A DNA stretch of 64,000 nucleotides from Paractinoplanes bogorensis (lineage in GTDB: Bacteria > Actinomycetota > Actinomycetes > Mycobacteriales > Micromonosporaceae): positions 372,001-436,000 of the forward strand of contig NZ_JAHKKG010000001.1 in assembly GCF_018829635.1 (NCBI RefSeq). Reading direction: 5' to 3'. Position numbers and translations under genes: made by a program. Shown piece by piece: positions 56,733 through 64,000 of this stretch. Below the pieces are notes generated by a model, which was given only the letters and a program-made list of their open reading frames with translations, did not search any database and was not told the DNA's origin. Numbering within the stretch: the stretch's first letter is position 1; every line of letters begins with the position of its first letter.

Positions 56733-57499
56733 CGTCCCTGGATCTTGACGATGTCGCCCGGCTGGACCGAGAGGACGACGACGGCGCGGCCGTTGTTGAC
56801 GGCGATCGCGACGTGGCCGGCCGAGTCTTCGAAGACCAGCAGGTCACCCTTTCCGACGTCGGCGAACGTGCTGCCGCGGCGGGCGCTGACGCTGGCGTTG
56901 ATCATGAGTTCGGTGCCCAGACCGCTCAGCATGTCGCCCCCGGCGGCCAGCTGCACGTTGCCGAACCGGTCGACCGTCAGCACCTCGGCCTCGATCCAGC
57001 CGTCGCCGAGTGTGACGACCGGGTCGGGGAGGCGTACGAGGGAATCGGGGTTGATCTCGGGCCCTTCGATCTTGTCGCCGAGGGCCAGCCGGGCCGCCGC
57101 CGGAGCGAACACGTCGCGGCCGTGGAACGTGCTCGAGACGGTGCCGTCGGTGCGGATCTCGTGCGCCGCCTGGATGCCGCCCAGCGCCTCGGCGGCCCAG
57201 ATCAGCAGGCCGTTGTCGGGACCGACGAGCAGACCGCCGGGCGTGGTGAGCACCACGCCGCGCCGGGACGTGCCGACGCCGGGATCGACCACGGCGACGT
57301 GCACGCTCGGCGGGAGGTGCGGCGCCGTCTGCGCCAGCACCGCCGCACCGCGGGCCACATCGGCCGGCGGAACGTGGTGGGTGACGTCGATGACGCGCAC
57401 CTGCGGCGCGATGCGGGCGATCGACCCGTGGCACGCCGCGACGAAACCGTCGAACGTGCCGTAGTCGGTCGTGAAGCTGATCCATGAATACCCGGCCAT
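56729..57499 (-). CDS. SAM hydroxide adenosyltransferase (DUF62)
   Basis: This 256-residue enzyme belongs to the fluorinase/chlorinase/DUF62 family. It has ISFTTDYGTFDGFV, the PPADVARGAAVLAQT helix, VVDPGVGTSRRGVVL, VGPDNGLL, STFHGRDVFAPAAARLALG and VDRFGNVQLAAGG. It lacks the extra loop of about 20 residues that marks true fluorinases, and its length fits SAM hydrolases, which convert SAM and water to adenosine and methionine. The physiological role is unsettled in the family. TAACGT lies 8 nt before the ATG. It is divergent from the LLM oxidoreductase gene. Confidence 0.9.
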   Translation of the reverse strand: MAGYSWISFTTDYGTFDGFVAACHGSIARIAPQVRVIDVTHHVPPADVARGAAVLAQTAPHLPPSVHVAVVDPGVGTSRRGVVLTTPGGLLVGPDNGLLIWAAEALGGIQAAHEIRTDGTVSSTFHGRDVFAPAAARLALGDKIEGPEINPDSLVRLPDPVVTLGDGWIEAEVLTVDRFGNVQLAAGGDMLSGLGTELMINASVSARRGSTFADVGKGDLLVFEDSAGHVAIAVNNGRAVVVLSVQPGDIVKIQGR

Positions 57500-57507
57500 G
57501 GTGAGAA

Positions 57508-57513
57508 ACGTTA
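57508..57513 (-). promoter_or_regulatory. Putative -10 hexamer of the DUF62 gene
   Basis: On the minus strand TAACGT ends 8 nt before the ATG at 57499. Confidence 0.45.
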
Positions 57514-57583
57514 CTGCCTTGCTACGGATCGTGTGTGGCAGGTTCCACAGGGCGCGCCGAGCGTGATCTGGCAGGGTTGGGCC

Positions 57584-58510
57584 ATGCGTCTCGTGATCTT
57601 CACCGAGCCCCAGCAAGGGGCAAGCCACGACGATCTGCGCCAGGTCGCGCAGACCGCCGAGGCCAGCGGATACGACGGCTTCTTCCGCTCCGACCATTAC
57701 GTGACGATGGGCGGCGACGGCCTGCCCGGGCCCAGCGACGCCTGGCTGACCCTGGCCGCGCTGGCCGTGCAGACCTCGCGCATCCGGCTCGGCACGCTCG
57801 TCACCTCGGCCACCTTCCGGCTGCCGGGTCCGCTGGCCGTCGCGGTCGCCCAGGCCGACCAGATGAGTGGTGGCCGGATCGAGTTCGGGCTCGGTGGGGG
57901 CTGGTTCGAGGCCGAGCACACCGCGTACGGCATCCCGTTCCCGCCGCTCGGCGAGCGCTTCGACCGGCTCGAGGAGCAGCTCGAGATCATCACCGGGCTG
58001 TGGGAAACCCCGGTCGGCTCGACCTACGACTTCCAGGGCAAGTACTACCAGCTCAACGACTCGCCCGCGCTGCCCAAGCCGGCCCAGTCGCCGCGCCCGC
58101 CGGTGATCGTCGGCGGCCACGGCAAGAAGCGGACCCCGGCGCTGGCCGCCCGCTTCGCCGACGAGTTCAACGTCCCGTTCTCCAAGGTCGCCGACGTGGC
58201 GCCGATGTTCGAGCGGGTGCGGGCGGCCTCGGCGGCCATCGGGCGGACGTCGCTCCCGACGTTCTCGGCGGCGGCGGTTCTGTGCGTCGGGCGCGACGAT
58301 GCCGAGGTGCGCCGGCGGGCGGCCGCGATCGGGCGCGAGGTCGACGAGATGCGCGAGAACGGCGGAATCGTCGGTACTCCGGCCGAAGCGGTCGAGATCA
58401 TCAAGGCGTACCGGGAAGCTGGTGCCTCTCGCCTGTTCCTGCAGGTCCTCGACCTGAGCGACCTCGACCACATCGAGCTGGTCGCCTCTTCCGTGGCACC
58501 CCAGCTTTAG
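57584..58510 (+). CDS. LLM-class F420-dependent oxidoreductase
   Basis: This 308-residue TIM-barrel enzyme of the luciferase-like family has EASGYDGFFRSDHYV, RIRLGTLVTSATFRLPGPLAV, the glycine motif GRIEFGLGGGWFEAEH and PVIVGGHGKKRTPALAARFADEFN. The pattern matches actinobacterial F420-dependent members rather than FMN-dependent monooxygenases; cofactor choice is inference. ATG 57584 begins the first strand MRLVIF; an upstream in-frame start would add non-conserved residues. It overlaps the NAD(P)-binding gene by 4 bp at the stop codons. Confidence 0.9.
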   Translation: MRLVIFTEPQQGASHDDLRQVAQTAEASGYDGFFRSDHYVTMGGDGLPGPSDAWLTLAALAVQTSRIRLGTLVTSATFRLPGPLAVAVAQADQMSGGRIEFGLGGGWFEAEHTAYGIPFPPLGERFDRLEEQLEIITGLWETPVGSTYDFQGKYYQLNDSPALPKPAQSPRPPVIVGGHGKKRTPALAARFADEFNVPFSKVADVAPMFERVRAASAAIGRTSLPTFSAAAVLCVGRDDAEVRRRAAAIGREVDEMRENGGIVGTPAEAVEIIKAYREAGASRLFLQVLDLSDLDHIELVASSVAPQL

Positions 58511-59268
58511 AACCTCGCTCGGTTGGCCTCGGCCCAGGCTCGGAACGTCGCGGGTCTGCGGCCGAGGATCCGCTCGACGTCACCGGTGACGACGGCGTTG
58601 CCACCCTCGCGGACCAGGCGGGCGCCCTCTGCTTCGGAAGGGGTGTCGACGGCGGTGGCCTTCACGCCGAGAATTTCGCCGAGCACGGCCACCTGCTCGG
58701 GCACGGTGATCAGCTCGGGACCGGTCAGCGTGTAGGTCTGTCCATCATGGGCATCGCTGGTCAGGGCGGCGGCGGCCACCGCGGCGACATCGGCCGGATC
58801 GACGACACCCTGCCGGCCGTCGCCCCAGAAGTTCGGGATCGGCCGCCCTTCTCGCAGGTCGTCGGCCCAGGCCAGCGAGTTCGAGGCGAACGTGGTCGGC
58901 CGCAGGATCGTCCACGACCGCCCACTCGCCCGCACGGCCGCTTCGCCGGGCTGATGCCAAGATCCCAACTGCGTTTCCCGTACGGGGTGGTCAGGCGTCC
59001 CGATTGCCGACAACTTCACGATTCGCTTGATACCCAGCCCGATCGCGGCCCGGATATTGGCCAGATCGTGCTCGGGAATCTCCGGTCCCGGCGGAGCGAC
59101 CAGATAGATCGCGTCGGCCGGCTCGATGCCGGTGCTGATCGTGAGGCCGGCCCGGGCCCGCATCCGAGCCGGGTCGCGGGTGACCGCGGTGACCTCGTGA
59201 CCGCCGGACAGAAGCGCGTCGACGAGGGCGGAACCAGTGGTGCCGGTGGCACCGAGAACCAGAATCAT
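58507..59268 (-). CDS. NmrA/SDR-type NAD(P)-binding protein
   Basis: This 253-residue Rossmann protein begins MILVLGATGTTGSALVDALLSGGHEVTAVTRDP with the GxxGxxG dinucleotide motif. It then has AIYLVAPPGPEIPEHDLANIRAAI, VKLSAIG and SWTILRPTTFASNSL, typical of NmrA-like and quinone-oxidoreductase-like atypical SDRs. It lacks the YxxxK catalytic pair and may act as a redox sensor or a reductase for quinones. GTG 59277 would add three residues. It is divergent from the AraC regulator gene with 86 bp between starts, so that regulator may control it. Confidence 0.87.
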   Translation of the reverse strand: MILVLGATGTTGSALVDALLSGGHEVTAVTRDPARMRARAGLTISTGIEPADAIYLVAPPGPEIPEHDLANIRAAIGLGIKRIVKLSAIGTPDHPVRETQLGSWHQPGEAAVRASGRSWTILRPTTFASNSLAWADDLREGRPIPNFWGDGRQGVVDPADVAAVAAAALTSDAHDGQTYTLTGPELITVPEQVAVLGEILGVKATAVDTPSEAEGARLVREGGNAVVTGDVERILGRRPATFRAWAEANRARF

Positions 59269-59342
59269 GCCGTCCACAGTCGTCGGCCCTGCGTCGTGGG
59301 TATTGGAAGTTTCGGCACTGTCCGGCCGTGGTCGTCCCCGGC

Positions 59343-59348
59343 TAGCGT
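59343..59348 (+). promoter_or_regulatory. Putative -10 hexamer of the AraC regulator gene
   Basis: TAGCGT ends 6 nt before the GTG at 59355. Confidence 0.5.
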
Positions 59349-59354
59349 GGTTTC

Positions 59355-60200
59355 GTGCCCGCCCTTGCCGTCCCCGAGATCGTGTCGCCCCCGCAGGCGG
59401 GCTCCACGGTCGTGCAGATTCCTGACGTCGCGACGGCGCTGGCCTTCCGCACCACCGACGCCGGGCGCAGCGACCTGTTCGTGGTCGGCCCCCGCACGCG
59501 CGGCCGCTACCACCCGACCCGGGGCGTTCCGGTCTGCGTACGCCTGCGCCTGCGGCCCGGGGTGGCGCGCGCCCTGTTCGGGCTGCCAGTGTCAGCGCTG
59601 GTCGACCGGACCGTGCGGCTGACCGACCTGTGGGGTGCGGCCGGAGCCCGCCTGACGGACACCGTGTCCGACGCCGCGCCCGACACCGACCTGATCGTCA
59701 GCCTCCTGAGCGACGCGCTGGCCGCACGCCTGGCCTCGCCTGTCTCCTCGGCCGGCGCCTTCCCTGCCTCGCCCGGCGCCTTCCCGGCCTCCGCCGGCGT
59801 CTTCCCGGCCGGTTCACCCGGCGGCTTTCCGGACGGCTCGCCCGGCTCGGAAACCGGCCTGCTGGCCGCTGCGGTACGTCTACTCCCGACGGCGTCCCGA
59901 TTGTCCGACGCCGCCGCCGAACTCGGGGTGAGCGAACGGCATCTCCGCAACCTCTTCGCCCGCGAGACCGGCCTGTCCCCGAAACACTTCGCCCGCATCA
60001 CCCGACTGCGCCGCGTCCTCGACCAGGCCGGCACCCGCCAGTGGTCCGCCGTGGCCGGCGACACCGGCTTCTTCGACCAGGCCCACATGATCAGCGATTT
60101 CCGCGCTTTCATGGGCGTCACGCCGGCCGCCTACACCGCGGGCAATCTGCCGAAACCCACCCCGTGCGCCGACCTGACCCGACTCCGACCCGCAGCCTGA
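59355..60200 (+). CDS. AraC-family transcriptional regulator
   Basis: This 281-residue regulator has an N-terminal sensing domain of the DUF6597 type (VVGPRTRGRYHPTRGVPVCVRLRLRPGVARALFG) and a C-terminal AraC helix-turn-helix (RLSDAAAELGVSERHLRNLFARETGLSPKHFARITRL, with FFDQAHMISDFRAFMGVTPAAY). Between them, residues about 130-160 form a Phe/Pro/Ala/Gly low-complexity linker with repeats such as GAFPASPGAFPASAGVFPAG, not usual for the family. It probably controls the divergent NmrA-like gene. After it come 376 bp of repeats without a gene. Confidence 0.88.
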   Translation: MPALAVPEIVSPPQAGSTVVQIPDVATALAFRTTDAGRSDLFVVGPRTRGRYHPTRGVPVCVRLRLRPGVARALFGLPVSALVDRTVRLTDLWGAAGARLTDTVSDAAPDTDLIVSLLSDALAARLASPVSSAGAFPASPGAFPASAGVFPAGSPGGFPDGSPGSETGLLAAAVRLLPTASRLSDAAAELGVSERHLRNLFARETGLSPKHFARITRLRRVLDQAGTRQWSAVAGDTGFFDQAHMISDFRAFMGVTPAAYTAGNLPKPTPCADLTRLRPAA

Positions 60201-60275
60201 ACCGGCCACGCTTCTCCGCTGTCGCGCCGGGTCAGCCACGCGGCTTCGCGGCCGGCCGCTGTTGGCCCCTGCGGT

Positions 60276-60544
60276 CCGGCCCGGCGTGGTCGCGGCTTGG
60301 TCTGCCGGGCATGAGCGGGTCCCCTCATCTCTCCCGGCCCGGCATGGTCGCGGCTTGGTCCGCCGCGTGTTGGCGGGTCGGGCGCTCCCTCCTCGTCGAG
60401 CACCCGCAGCACGTCCGCTTCATCTTTCCCGGCTCGGCGTGGTCGTGGCCTGGTCCGCTGGGTGTGGGCGGGTCGCCTCATCTTTCCCGGCCCGGCGTGG
60501 ACGCGGCCTGGTCCGCCGGGCATGTGCGGGTCCCCTATCCTTCG
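60276..60544 (+). repeat. Four imperfect copies of a 58-bp repeat
   Basis: Copies begin at 60276, 60334, 60429 and 60487, each with CCGG(C/T)(C/T)CGGC(G/A)TGG followed by (A/T)CG(C/T)GGC(T/C)TGGTC. Spacings are 58, 95 and 58 bp, so copy 2 carries 37 extra bp. They fill most of the gene-free stretch 60201-60576 after the AraC gene. The period is not a multiple of three, so the array is not coding. Confidence 0.75.
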
Positions 60545-60576
60545 GAACGCAGGTGTCTGCGCATCGGGGAGGTGCG

Positions 60577-61461
60577 GTGGCGAGATCGCGGCTGTATGTC
60601 GCACGGGACGAACGCGCCACGATCGTCTCGCGGGAACGCCTGCGGGTCTCCGGGTCGCGTGTCGTCCGCCGCCCGTGGAGCACCCTGGTCGAGACGACCG
60701 CGCCGAGCGTGGCCGACCTGAAGGAAGGCGCCTCGCCGCACGGCACGATGCTGGTCGTCCTGCCGCCGCTGGCCGTCTGCGCCGTGGTCAGCACCTTCGG
60801 CACGCTCGAGCTGGGTCTCGCCTCGGGCGGCGCGGTCTTCTTCGGCATCGCCTACGTCGAACCGGCCCTGCGCCGCCGGATCGCCCGCAAGGGCATGAAG
60901 CCGGCGCCCGCCGCCGCGCTCACCCTGCGGAGCGAGAACGAGCGTGAGGCTTTCGCGCGGGCCGTGTCCCTGGCCGATTCGATCAGCCGGACCTGGCCCC
61001 AGCTGGGCGACCTGATCGACGTCCCGGAGGCCGAGTCGATGCTGGCCGAGGCTCTGTGGGAGATCGCCGCCGTGCTGGCCCGCCACCAGCAGCTGACGGC
61101 CGTGCTGGCCGACCTGAGCCGCCCCGACTTCGTAGCCCAGTCCCCGAGCGACGAGACCGCGCTCGAGCTGCGCACCCAACGCCAGGCCACCGAACGAGCC
61201 CTGGCCACCCTCGAACTCGACCTGGCCCGCCGCGACTCCGGCTTGCGGCGGGCCTTGCAGGCGGGCCGCGAGTTCATCCGCGAACAGCAGATGCGCGAGG
61301 CCATCCGAGCCGCCCGCGAGTCCCTGGGCACCGACCAGCCCGCCGTCACGAACGAGACCCCGTCCGACGCCGCCGCCGAACTGGCCGACCACACCCGCAC
61401 GGTCCTCGACGCTTACCGCGAACTGACCGACGGCCTGCACCCCGACCCACCCCAACCGTAG
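60577..61461 (+). CDS. Predicted membrane protein with long helical cytosolic domain, function unknown
   Basis: This 294-residue protein starts at GTG 60577 with GGGAGG 4 nt upstream. After a basic N-terminal region (about 1-50) come two closely spaced hydrophobic segments (TMLVVLPPLAVCAVVSTFG and LASGGAVFFGIAYVEPAL, about 50-95). A helical, charged domain follows to the end, with coiled-coil character ([37 protein letters not shown]). Size and topology resemble the PspM-like protein at 51595, but I see no convincing residue similarity. I do not recognise a family. The gene is flanked by repeat fields on both sides. Confidence 0.65.
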   Translation: MARSRLYVARDERATIVSRERLRVSGSRVVRRPWSTLVETTAPSVADLKEGASPHGTMLVVLPPLAVCAVVSTFGTLELGLASGGAVFFGIAYVEPALRRRIARKGMKPAPAAALTLRSENEREAFARAVSLADSISRTWPQLGDLIDVPEAESMLAEALWEIAAVLARHQQLTAVLADLSRPDFVAQSPSDETALELRTQRQATERALATLELDLARRDSGLRRALQAGREFIREQQMREAIRAARESLGTDQPAVTNETPSDAAAELADHTRTVLDAYRELTDGLHPDPPQP

Positions 61462-61568
61462 CCACCCCACATTCGCCCGCCGCAGCCAGCTGCCGGCTCG
61501 ACCGCCCGCCGTCGACCGCTGATCTGGTCACCAGCCGTCGGCACGACCTACCGTCCCTGGCTTCGCCC

Positions 61569-61906
61569 GTGTCCTCAAGCGCGCACCCGTGCCCCCAAGC
61601 ACGGACCTGTGTCCCTGAGCACAGACCCGTGCCCTAAGCACGGACCCGTGCCCCACGCGCGCACCCGTGCCCCCTAGCGCGGACCTGTGCCCCAAGCACG
61701 GACCTGTGTCCTCAAGCGCGCACCCGTGCCCCAAGCACGGACCTGTGTCCCCGAGCACAGACCCGTGCCCTAAGCACGGACCCGTGCCCCACGCGCGCAC
61801 CCGTGCCCCCTAGCGCGGACCCGTGCCCCCTAGCGCGGACCCGGTCGCCAAGCGCGGAGCCGTGTCGCCAAGCGTGGACCCGTGCCCCCAACTGCGGACC
61901 CGCGCG
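61569..61906. repeat. Nested short-unit repeat array between convergent genes
   Basis: A unit of about 20 bp, (A/C)GCACGGACC(C/T)GTGCCCC-like, recurs about 17 times. A higher-order copy of about 117 bp (61569-61685) returns at 61706-61821 with one base missing and one substitution. Adjacent units can pair, for example CCGTGC (61627-61632) with GCACGG (61638-61643). The whole gene-free stretch 61462-62014 lies between two convergent stop codons and contains nothing else I can name. Confidence 0.8.
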
Positions 61907-62014
61907 GCCCGCCGCCCCGCCCCGGCTCGGCTCGGCGTATCAACCCCCACCGCACCCCGCATCCCAGCGCTGCCAGGCTCGGCCCCGCCCGAAGCGGCCC
62001 CGAGTGGCCGGCGG

Positions 62015-64000
62015 TCAGCCGCGCAGGCGCAACCCCCTCGGCGTGGTGCGGAAGCCCGCCTCGGTCAGCGCGTCTCGCAAAGGCGACGCGTGCACCGACT
62101 CGCCGTCCGCGCGTTCGACGGACATCGCGCCCAGCGCCCCCGACCGCACCGAGGCCGCCAGCGCCTTGCCCGCCGCGATCAGCGCCTCGGGATCGTCCAC
62201 GAAGGACAGCAGGGTCTTGCCGCCGCGTTCGACGTAGAGGATCAGTTCGCCCGAGACCAGGATGACCAGGGCGCCCGCCTTGCGCCCGGCCCGGTGACCC
62301 GCCTTGGCCACCGGCTCGCCGTCGCCGCTGTCGATGATGCGCTCGGGCCACGGCAGCGCCGCCCCGTACGGGTTCGCGGGATCGGTCGCGGCCAGCACCA
62401 CGGCCGTCACGCCCGCGCGTTTGGCCAGTTCGGCCGGCTCGGCCAGTGCCCGTAGCCGGTCGACCGCCCCCGGCACCGCGAACTGCGCCGCCCCCAGCCC
62501 TTCGACGAAGTAGCCCCGGCGGGCCGCGCCCCGTTCTTCGAGCGCGCCGAGCACCGGATAGACCCCGGCGAACCCGCCGACCGGCCCCTCGGCCATGACC
62601 GCGCCGCGGGTGACCACGCCGTGGCGTTCGAGCAGCAGGTCGGCCAGGGCGGCGGCGCGCCGAGTCGGATCGAGGTCGCGGTCGGGGAGCCGGGACCAGC
62701 GGCCGGCCATGTTCGGCGGACCGCCGCGGGCCGGCATCGCGATGCGGCCGGGCCGTCGATAGCGGCTGCGGGCCGGGGCCGCCTTGGACTTGTGCGCACC
62801 ACTGCCGCCGAGCAGGGCCCGGAGCGGCGCCAGCGTGTCGTTGGTCAGGTGACCGGCCCAGACCAGGTCCCACACCACGGCCGCGAGCTTGGTGTCGTCG
62901 GTCGAGCCGACCCGATCGGACAGCGAGCGGAAGAACAGCGCCTGCCCCTCGCCGAGCGCGTCGAGCACGGCTTGATGCAGTGGCGTCGCGGCGAATTCCT
63001 CGTCGGCCGGCGGCAGCAGCAGGGGCGCGGTGTCCGCGTAGGCCAGGGTGACCCATCCGTCGTTGTTGCCGATCGAGCCCGAACCGGCCCACAGCACGTC
63101 ACCGCCGCCGCTCATCTCGTCGAGCATCGGCGGCGTGTAGTCACCGACCCGGGCCGGCAGCACCAGCCGTTCCCAGGCCGAGGCCGGCACCGCGATGCCC
63201 TGGAGCTGCTCGATCGAGGCGGACAGCGCGTCGATCCCGCGAGCGTTGCCGCCGATCTGGTGCCAGCGGGGCAGGAACGCGGCCAGCACCCGGGGCGGCA
63301 CCGGCTCGATCTCGCGGCGCAGCGCGGCCAGCGAGCGCCGGCGCAGCATGCGCAGCACCTCGGCGTCGCACCACTCGTTGCCGGCGCCGCCGGGGGAGAA
63401 CTCGCCCTGCGCGACCCGGCCGGTCGACGAGAGCCGCTTGAGGACCTGCTCGACCACGAAGACGCCGAGCCCGAACCGGGCGGCACAGGTCGCCGCCGCG
63501 AACGGCCCGTGCGTCCGCGCATAGCGGGCCACCAGATCGCCGAGCGGGTCGGCGACCGAGGACAGATAGGCCTCGGGCAGCCCGACCGGCAGCGCCACGC
63601 CCAGCGCGTCGCGATAGCGGCCGGCGTCGTCGATCCCGATCCAGCGTTCCTCGCCCGCCACCCGGATCCGGATGGCTCGCCGGTTGGCCTCCAGGGTGGA
63701 CATCCACGACTCCTCGACCCCGCGCACGGCGAGCTCGGTCGGGGACAGGTCGCCCAGCAGGCGCAGCAGTTCGGCCGCGTCTTCGGCGTCGCGCGGCTGC
63801 CGTTGCGTGGTCAGCCACTGCAGCTGGGCCTCGGTCTCGCCCACCACGTCGGGGTCGAGCAGCTCACGCAGGTCGACCCGGCCCAGCAGCTCGCCGAGCA
63901 GGGTCGAGTCGAGGGCCAGCGCGGCCGCGCGGCGCTCGGCCAGGGGCGCGTCGCCCTCGTAGAGGAAGGCGCCGACATAGCCGAACAGCAGAGACCGCGC
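62015..64000 (-). CDS. Lhr-type ATP-dependent helicase, C-terminal part (5' end beyond the window)
   Basis: The last 661 residues of a long DEAD/H-box helicase are visible; the reading frame is open to the window edge, so the true start lies beyond it. Visible signatures of the Lhr C-terminal region are FGYVGAFLYEGDAPLAERRAAALALD, LGELLGRVDLRELLD, RWIGIDDAGRYRDALGVALP, TGRVAQGEFSPGG and ERIIDSGDGEPVAKAGHRAGRKAGALVILVSGELILYVERGGKTLL (core GRKAGALVILV). Actinobacterial Lhr proteins are about 1500 residues and act in DNA repair. The helicase motor itself is not in view. The gene ends in the repeat field. Confidence 0.9.
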   Translation of the reverse strand, partial: ARSLLFGYVGAFLYEGDAPLAERRAAALALDSTLLGELLGRVDLRELLDPDVVGETEAQLQWLTTQRQPRDAEDAAELLRLLGDLSPTELAVRGVEESWMSTLEANRRAIRIRVAGEERWIGIDDAGRYRDALGVALPVGLPEAYLSSVADPLGDLVARYARTHGPFAAATCAARFGLGVFVVEQVLKRLSSTGRVAQGEFSPGGAGNEWCDAEVLRMLRRRSLAALRREIEPVPPRVLAAFLPRWHQIGGNARGIDALSASIEQLQGIAVPASAWERLVLPARVGDYTPPMLDEMSGGGDVLWAGSGSIGNNDGWVTLAYADTAPLLLPPADEEFAATPLHQAVLDALGEGQALFFRSLSDRVGSTDDTKLAAVVWDLVWAGHLTNDTLAPLRALLGGSGAHKSKAAPARSRYRRPGRIAMPARGGPPNMAGRWSRLPDRDLDPTRRAAALADLLLERHGVVTRGAVMAEGPVGGFAGVYPVLGALEERGAARRGYFVEGLGAAQFAVPGAVDRLRALAEPAELAKRAGVTAVVLAATDPANPYGAALPWPERIIDSGDGEPVAKAGHRAGRKAGALVILVSGELILYVERGGKTLLSFVDDPEALIAAGKALAASVRSGALGAMSVERADGESVHASPLRDALTEAGFRTTPRGLRLRG

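Noticed and set aside
56729..57499. The DUF62 protein as a fluorinase
   Set aside because: The extra loop of about 20 residues specific to fluorinases is absent and the length fits SAM hydrolases.
60131..60604. A minus-strand frame with PRPRRAGKDEA-like repeats
   Set aside because: The 58-bp period is not a multiple of three, so the frame cannot be maintained; it is repeat-derived.
61528..61800. A 90-residue minus-strand frame with periodic TGPCLGHGS units
   Set aside because: It is the translation of the short-unit DNA repeat, which shifts frame between units; no ribosome site is seen.
61569..61906. The repeat array as a CRISPR
   Set aside because: Units abut without unique spacers of constant length, and no cas gene is nearby.

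Overview
The window is very GC-rich chromosomal DNA from an actinobacterium. The gene order rimP-nusA-ylxR-infB, then rbfA, truB, ribF, rpsO, pnp, dapB, dapA, rnj, ftsK, rimO, pgsA, cinA, clgR, pspA, pspM is the conserved actinobacterial translation/RNA/cell-envelope core. A SARP-type regulator, an F420-type luciferase-like oxidoreductase, an IF2 with a long Gly/Pro-rich arm and many alternative start codons fit a Micromonosporaceae member (Actinoplanes or a relative). The family level is inference from gene content, not from a marker alignment.

Layout. 1-7083: two tandem class-I glutamine amidotransferase-like hydrolases, a very large hybrid sensor kinase/PP2C phosphatase, a convergent STAS anti-anti-sigma protein, methionine aminopeptidase and a VIT1/CCC1-family transporter. 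7084-8758 (minus strand): a nucleotidyltransferase, a ferritin-like protein and a lipoprotein. 8902-17082: rimP, nusA, ylxR, infB, a methyltransferase, a DUF503 protein, rbfA and a DHH phosphoesterase. 17083-21032: a 29-residue small protein gene, a MATE exporter, truB, a cupin and a GlxA-type regulator. 21242-28157: ribF, rpsO, pnp, an M16 protease, a PAP2-type membrane enzyme and dapB. 28143-34271: a sugar-uptake locus (divergent glycogen-debranching-type enzyme, LacI regulator, binding protein, two permeases; no ATPase). 34283-38444: an HTTM/DCC membrane-redox group, a GNAT, an AlkX-like DNA glycosylase and a DUF2752 protein. 38471-45867: dapA, rnj, a secreted S1 protease, a YbjN protein and ftsK. 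45970-52395: a membrane glycosyltransferase (minus), rimO, pgsA, cinA and the ClgR-PspA-PspM envelope-stress module. 52355-60200: Nei-type glycosylase and SARP regulator (one minus-strand unit), hemerythrin protein, SAM hydroxide adenosyltransferase, LLM oxidoreductase, NAD(P)-binding protein and an AraC regulator. 60577-64000: a membrane protein of unknown role, a 0.55-kb repeat field and the C-terminal part of an Lhr-type helicase that runs off the window.

How it works together. The core blocks serve ribosome assembly and maturation (RimP, RbfA, IF2, TruB, RimO), transcription (NusA), RNA decay (PNPase, RNase J, DHH phosphoesterase), lysine/diaminopimelate synthesis (DapA, DapB) and chromosome segregation (FtsK). 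Regulation is unusually readable. At least 18 genes have a TANNNT -10 hexamer ending 5-8 nt before the start codon, which implies widespread leaderless mRNAs. Two LacI-type operators lie exactly 30 bp apart between the debranching enzyme and the LacI gene. Three heptamers at an exact 11-bp period, the SARP arrangement, lie between the SARP gene and the hemerythrin gene.

The most unusual non-coding structures are a long palindrome bounded by 10-bp direct repeats after ftsK (45870-46000), a 58-bp repeat family (60276-60544), a nested roughly 20-bp/137-bp repeat array between convergent genes (61569-61906) and tandem 24-bp repeats in the rnj leader. I saw no CRISPR array, complete insertion sequence, tRNA or rRNA.
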